From assembly GCA_012511845.1 (NCBI GenBank), contig JAAZFF010000471.1, positions 1 to 9,844 of the forward strand: a DNA stretch of 9,844 bases. The letters are read 5' to 3'. Position numbers and translations under genes: made by a program. Positions 5,623 through 9,844 of this stretch are shown in pieces. Each line of letters starts with the position of its first letter. Position 1 is the first letter of the stretch. The stretch is from Lentisphaerota bacterium (lineage in GTDB: Bacteria > Verrucomicrobiota > Kiritimatiellia > RFP12 > UBA3636). Below the pieces are notes generated by a model. The model saw only the letters and a program-made list of their open reading frames with translations, did not search any database and was not told where the DNA came from.

Positions 5623-7758
5623 CTATTTTTCCAATGTGCCTTTGTAAACTCTAATGTAATCAGCTACCAGTTTATCCTCTACAGGCATATTCTTCTCCCA
5701 CAGATGGCTGGGTCCACACCACGGAGCAGCTTCGACACTAAGTTTTATATACGCAGGATTGCGGCATGTGCCCTGAGACTTTGTAAGCGGTGTTCCATCT
5801 TTGCCCTTTGTTCCACCGAGACCAATAGCATCTGTTTCACAGACAGCTTTTCCATCTATAAAAAACACATATCTTTCTTCATCCCAGTAGAGCCCATAAG
5901 TGTGAAACTCGCCATCTAAAAGTTCAAGGTGAGGTCCGCTTGGGTAGCCGCCGGCATTATGTTTTTTACCATATCCTCCCCAATGCAATGTGTGTTTCAT
6001 ACTCCCGAGGTTCCACATATCGAAAGTTTCCAGAATATCGATTTCTGTTCCTATACGAGTATCGTCATTTCTACCCGGTACGACATCACCTGCAATAAGC
6101 CAAAATCCGACCCAATAGTCTGATCTGACGTGCACGGGGAGTTTCAGTCGTGCTTCAATATAACCGTATTTGTAGCTGAACAGGTAATTTTCAGGATCAT
6201 ACCCTTTACTGGTGCGTATACCGGCAGAATCGTAACGATACTTTGGATCATCTGTTTTTACAACACGAATGGTAAGCTCACCATCTGCTACTGAAACATA
6301 ACGTGGATGCCATCGTGATGAGCCCTGCCGAATATGTATAGGCATATCCCATTTGGTTGAATCCAACTCATTTCCGTCGAACTCATCCTGCCAGATCAGT
6401 TCAAATTTTGAAAGATCGATTTTACGTGGAGGAGTATTTCCTGTCGGAGCCAGAATTTTTTCCAGAACCTTGCGCAAGCCCCTGCCCCACACTTTGTAGC
6501 CCTCCGGTCCGATATGCAATCTGTCAGCAGAAAAGAGCGCCAGATTCTGTTGACCATCAGCATCCATACAGTCGGCACTGAAATCATAAACCACTACATT
6601 TTTATACTTTGCAGGCAGCGCTTTGAGACCTTCGTTGACAGCTTCCCGTGCACCGGGTTTTAGCGGGGCATCGGGATTACTGCTTGGAGGAACTGTTGAA
6701 ATAACGATAGGCATTTTACTGTTGAAACGGTTGAGGATCGCAATCATTTCCTCTACATTGTAGATTGTGTGCTCCGGATTACCGTGTGCAGTCAAATCAT
6801 TTCCGCCTACGCAAAGAAACACAATCTGCGGAACGAGTGGAACAACGTCATGGGGAAGCCTGAACAGCACGCCTCGTGAGGTGTCGCCCCCGACGCCGCG
6901 ATTTGCTACTTTATACTCAGGGAAAGCATCCTTAACATTCCTCCAGTTTTCCGTCAATGAGTCACCGACAAAAACTATTGAATTTTCATCTTTAATGCGA
7001 TTTTCATAATATCTGCGCCGTATTCCCTCCTGCCATCCGAATGTACGTATCGGGCCGCGTCCGGGCCACAGTTCTTCAACGGCAGCAGGATATGGAACAT
7101 ATATGTCTTCAGTGCTTGAGATCTTGGCTGCACCTAATGCAGCAGGTGCTCCATCGGAAGTTGTAATCGAATATGTATACACGCCTTCCCGCGGTAAATG
7201 TGAGTAGGAAACCCACTTGAAGTTCTGTGTGTTCCATTCCCGCTGATCCTGCAGTTCCTGATAGCCATACGGCAACTTGATGGCAACACCACCGGAACCA
7301 CCGGCAGACAGCGCTATCCTCAAGGCATCACCGCGAGAAATAAAACCTCCCGCTGTTTTTTGATCAGGAAAGTCTTTGGCGTCCGAGCCGTCTATCGACC
7401 ATTTCACCTTGCCCAGGAAATTTCCCACCGGAACGGTAAAACTATGCGAAACTTTCATTGCTCCATCCGGCAAAGCTGTACTCTGGAGCGAAAGTACCCC
7501 ACCCTCTCCAATTTTCAAAACAGCTTTTGCGCCGTTGGCAAATTCAAGGTTAGCCGTATGATTCGTCACGTATACCGAAGACGGACCATGAGGATTTGCT
7601 CCCTCTTTGAAAATCATCGGATAGGAAAGTCGGACCGTCCCTACAGGATCATCTGTCTTGAGATGAATCCCATTGGCTTCCAGACTGATTTCAAGAGCTG
7701 AAGCCTGCAGGGCTAAAAGACTAAGAAGAAATAAAGTACACTGTTTTATAATTTTCAT
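5623..7758 (-). CDS. Secreted bifunctional SGNH/GDSL esterase and GH16 family glycosyl hydrolase
   Basis: This 711-residue secreted enzyme has a clear signal peptide (MKIIKQCTLFLLSLLALQASA, cut near residue 21). Residues 22-245 form a beta-rich region of unknown fold. The SGNH hydrolase spans about 255-435: GDSLTENW (nucleophile Ser267), NRGVGGD (Gly288), VGGND (Asn320) and DRLHIGPEGY (Asp412, His415), so all four blocks are intact. The GH16 domain spans about 450-708: LIWQDEFDG opens it and GTEIDILETF carries the E-x-D-x-x-E signature (Glu572 nucleophile, Asp574, Glu577 acid/base). The ExDxxE spacing is typical of laminarinase, agarase or carrageenase-type members, which cleave beta-linked glycans internally. 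The esterase module resembles acetyl-xylan or PAF-acetylhydrolase-like enzymes, so removal of acyl groups before chain cleavage is a reasonable inference. The substrate cannot be read from sequence. AAGG lies 9 bases before the ATG. The surface protein gene ends 52 bases upstream. Confidence 0.92.
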   Translation of the reverse strand: MKIIKQCTLFLLSLLALQASALEISLEANGIHLKTDDPVGTVRLSYPMIFKEGANPHGPSSVYVTNHTANLEFANGAKAVLKIGEGGVLSLQSTALPDGAMKVSHSFTVPVGNFLGKVKWSIDGSDAKDFPDQKTAGGFISRGDALRIALSAGGSGGVAIKLPYGYQELQDQREWNTQNFKWVSYSHLPREGVYTYSITTSDGAPAALGAAKISSTEDIYVPYPAAVEELWPGRGPIRTFGWQEGIRRRYYENRIKDENSIVFVGDSLTENWRNVKDAFPEYKVANRGVGGDTSRGVLFRLPHDVVPLVPQIVFLCVGGNDLTAHGNPEHTIYNVEEMIAILNRFNSKMPIVISTVPPSSNPDAPLKPGAREAVNEGLKALPAKYKNVVVYDFSADCMDADGQQNLALFSADRLHIGPEGYKVWGRGLRKVLEKILAPTGNTPPRKIDLSKFELIWQDEFDGNELDSTKWDMPIHIRQGSSRWHPRYVSVADGELTIRVVKTDDPKYRYDSAGIRTSKGYDPENYLFSYKYGYIEARLKLPVHVRSDYWVGFWLIAGDVVPGRNDDTRIGTEIDILETFDMWNLGSMKHTLHWGGYGKKHNAGGYPSGPHLELLDGEFHTYGLYWDEERYVFFIDGKAVCETDAIGLGGTKGKDGTPLTKSQGTCRNPAYIKLSVEAAPWCGPSHLWEKNMPVEDKLVADYIRVYKGTLEK

Positions 7759-7767
7759 ATTATTTTA

Positions 7768-7771
7768 CCTT
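7768..7771 (-). promoter_or_regulatory. Ribosome binding site of the esterase/glycanase gene
   Basis: AAGG (within AAAAAGGT) on the minus strand, 9 bases before ATG 7758. It is adequate and supports this start, which also opens directly into a good signal peptide. Confidence 0.55.
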
Positions 7772-7792
7772 TTTGAAACCAGAAAGAAAGAT

Positions 7793-7804
7793 CTGACAGG
7801 TCAG
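7793..7804. other. 12-base inverted repeat between the surface protein and esterase/glycanase genes
   Basis: CTGACAGGTCAG is a near-perfect palindrome (5-base arms, 2-base centre) in the 52-base gap. Transcribed from the minus strand it is followed by ATCTTTCTTTCT, a broken pyrimidine tract. It might be a weak attenuator or an operator. The short arms make chance likely. Confidence 0.25.
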
Positions 7805-7810
7805 CCAGAG

Positions 7811-9844
7811 CTATTTTACATGATGAAAATCCTTGATACATGAACGAAGAAGTATCGTTGTACCAGTAGGAACAGACGTTGCCGAAACAGTCCATCCGAT
7901 TTCCGAATCACCTGATGTTGTGAGAACATATCCGGATGGAGGAGTAAGTGCACACTTGAAGCTTTCAGCCGATGCGTTTACCTCAATGATATCCCAGATT
8001 GTACCGACAGGAAATCTGGTGTCATTTTCGGGAACAAGTTCGAGTTTGCCTGTAAGTACAAATGGTGAGCTAACGGCAAAAGCTAACTTCTCATTTGAAA
8101 CGCCGTCTTCGCTCAAATCCAGCAGGTACAGTGCATCGGGATCTGCCGTAAGCTCCGGAGCAGTAACTGTAATTTTAGAATCCGGTTTCGTACCGCTGAA
8201 ATGCGATGGCTCTAAAACAGCACCGCCGTCAATGTGTAGCGCTCCTGTAGACTGTATGGCACCCTCCCCGGATACGTGACGTGACAAAACAGCCATTTCG
8301 GCTGCTCCAAGATCATATCGGAGTGTTGAGTTATTCTGCAGGAAAATTTTGTTTGCAGTATCACCCATTGTGCTATCTGTCCCTACAGTCAACATCGTGG
8401 TCGCCTCTCGTAATGAACTGCTGCCGATATATATATCCCCGCGGAATGTATTATTGGTATTGAGTAAGTACGGTCTTAGATGCGAATACTGATCGCCTGT
8501 GGAATTGAAGCTTATATCGACAGGAGCTTCTTCTGAACCACCTGCAATGGCGGCATAAAAGCGAACATCGAACTGCCACGCACTTGTTCTGATAATCTCA
8601 AGGGGTTGCTTAAGGTAGAGAGTCAGGCCGTAATCATCAGTGTTGTTGCCGAATGTCAGGTGCCTGAGCTGCCCATACGAGTATATCTTGTTTACACCGC
8701 TGGAATCTGCATCAAAAGTCAGCATGGCAGGTCCATTTGTTGCAATGAAATTTACTGATTTTTCATAACCCTGCTGAATTGTTATTTTACCTACAGCAAC
8801 GTCGTTCGTTATATTTATATTTCTGTTAGCGCCTGTAGATGCAGGAGTTGGCACTTCTGCCCAATATCCTCCGACATCTCTAAGAATTGAATCGCCCTTG
8901 AACCCCGGGATTCGTCTTTCATAAGGAGTATCTATCGTCCAGGCACCGAAAGTGCTCCAGTTTGCATTTGTCACAACCCATGTAAACACATCGGGAGTTT
9001 CCCATGGTCTCGTGGTAAAATTCACGACGTCAAGAGACATTGCCTCACCTGTGCTGTTCTCAACGGAATGGCGGACGTAGTACGTCTCGTTGAGTTGCAG
9101 GTTTTCAAGCTTCAGGCTGTTCACTCCTGCTCCAGTGACCTTTGCCGGATATTCAACCATGTGCTCCCATTGGCTGAAGGCTGCTCCCTTGTCGACAGTG
9201 CCGTAATAAACGCGCAACGTGGCTTCACCATCAGGTGCTACCCCCAGCACATCGGCATGGACGGTGGCGTTTGTCTCGCCAATCAGCGTCGTCGATAAAT
9301 TCTGTCCCGCTGGGACCAACGAGATGTCGGGCATCCTCATAGCGGTGACTGTCCAGCCGTCGGTGGGATTCCCCTTTGTGTTGAAGCTGTACAGAGGGGT
9401 TGTGTAAGAAGGGGCGAATGTAAATTCTTTCGCACTGGAAGATACTGTCATGACATCCCATGAAGTACCGTCTGCGATCTCTTCCAGAGGCTCAATAATT
9501 ACTTTACCTGTATAGGTAAACGCAGATGTGCCACTGAAAGCTACAACATCATTTTCTGTAGACGTGACGTTAATTACAATCTGGGAATTCGGATCTGTTG
9601 TTAATCTGCTGCCGGCAACAGTAATTTTACCGACAGGGTTAGAAAACTCTACGGAAGGCTCAAGCGATGAACCATCACCCAGGTGCAAAGGATCAGCGTA
9701 GGTAAGATCATGATATTGCGTGTCGACCCTTAAACCACGCACAGTGCCTGTACCAAGAATGGTTCTTTTCAAGCCCTCTTCATGTCCACCCGTAACGCAC
9801 AGGCTGGGTCTTTGATTACGGAGAATAACCCTGTTGTATGGGTG
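7811..9844 (-). CDS. Beta-helix / Fn3-like surface protein, N-terminus beyond the window
   Basis: At least 677 codons are visible. The frame stays open to the right edge, so the TTG at 9772 is internal and the true start lies outside. The composition (Thr, Ser, Gly, Asn and Val rich, one cysteine before the tail) and motifs such as LGTGTVRG, GDGSSLEPS, VSGEGAIQS and DGGAVLEPS are typical of autotransporter-like beta-helix passengers. Counting from the first visible residue, a module at about 30-168 and another at 527-656 are repeats of each other, both ending GWTV-[TS]-A. Between them lie an Fn3-like domain (about 173-280, LNETYYVRHSVEN) and a beta-solenoid stretch (about 284-515) with NTFRGDIYIG. 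The tail after the second module is PTGTTILLRSCIKDFHHVK. No outer-membrane barrel, LPXTG or PEP-CTERM anchor follows. The likely role is adhesion or glycan binding, inferred from architecture and from its carbohydrate-active neighbour. Confidence 0.8.
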   Translation of the reverse strand, partial: HPYNRVILRNQRPSLCVTGGHEEGLKRTILGTGTVRGLRVDTQYHDLTYADPLHLGDGSSLEPSVEFSNPVGKITVAGSRLTTDPNSQIVINVTSTENDVVAFSGTSAFTYTGKVIIEPLEEIADGTSWDVMTVSSSAKEFTFAPSYTTPLYSFNTKGNPTDGWTVTAMRMPDISLVPAGQNLSTTLIGETNATVHADVLGVAPDGEATLRVYYGTVDKGAAFSQWEHMVEYPAKVTGAGVNSLKLENLQLNETYYVRHSVENSTGEAMSLDVVNFTTRPWETPDVFTWVVTNANWSTFGAWTIDTPYERRIPGFKGDSILRDVGGYWAEVPTPASTGANRNINITNDVAVGKITIQQGYEKSVNFIATNGPAMLTFDADSSGVNKIYSYGQLRHLTFGNNTDDYGLTLYLKQPLEIIRTSAWQFDVRFYAAIAGGSEEAPVDISFNSTGDQYSHLRPYLLNTNNTFRGDIYIGSSSLREATTMLTVGTDSTMGDTANKIFLQNNSTLRYDLGAAEMAVLSRHVSGEGAIQSTGALHIDGGAVLEPSHFSGTKPDSKITVTAPELTADPDALYLLDLSEDGVSNEKLAFAVSSPFVLTGKLELVPENDTRFPVGTIWDIIEVNASAESFKCALTPPSGYVLTTSGDSEIGWTVSATSVPTGTTILLRSCIKDFHHVK

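Noticed and set aside
7833..8279. 148-residue plus-strand ORF opposite the surface protein
   Set aside because: It is a shadow created by the Ser/Thr/Gly-rich codons of the opposite strand. The minus-strand frame carries recognisable repeat modules.

Overview
The window looks like a chromosomal segment of a Gram-negative bacterium. The secreted and surface protein repertoire (a beta-helix, autotransporter-like protein, an SGNH esterase fused to a GH16 glycanase, and short cysteine-rich fragments of unknown family) points by general resemblance to the PVC group, perhaps Lentisphaerota or Kiritimatiellota. That placement is inference, because no rRNA or other phylogenetic marker is present. Every gene I can support lies on the minus strand, so transcription runs from high to low coordinates. 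No tRNA, rRNA, CRISPR array, insertion sequence or plus-strand gene was seen.

Right part (9844 to 5623). The 3' end of a long surface protein (beta-helix module, fibronectin III-like domain, solenoid, second copy of the beta-helix module) is followed 52 bases later by a secreted bifunctional carbohydrate-active enzyme: signal peptide, beta-rich N-terminal region, SGNH/GDSL esterase and GH16 glycosyl hydrolase. Together they suggest attachment to, and de-esterification plus endo-cleavage of, an acylated polysaccharide.

Middle part (5622 to 4397). These 1.2 kb look intergenic but hold a small gene graveyard: a 5'-truncated cysteine-rich fragment (5609-5328), a small three-helix membrane protein with a perfect ribosome binding site whose C-terminus has been scrambled by a 20-bp tandem duplication (5294-4960 before the duplication, 4878 now), and a second decayed remnant with one frameshift and two in-frame stops (4927-4587). 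The two remnants share a YD-x-x-GKLI motif. The last 190 bases, with a possible promoter and a 10-bp direct repeat, form the gpmI upstream region.

Left part (4396 to 1). A compact cluster reads gpmI (cofactor-independent phosphoglycerate mutase), then a secreted zinc N-acetylmuramoyl-L-alanine amidase, then a large polytopic GT-C-like membrane protein that runs off the window. Gaps are 27 and 4 bases, so co-transcription is likely. The membrane protein gene appears intact except for one single-base shift in a homopolymer near its 5' end.
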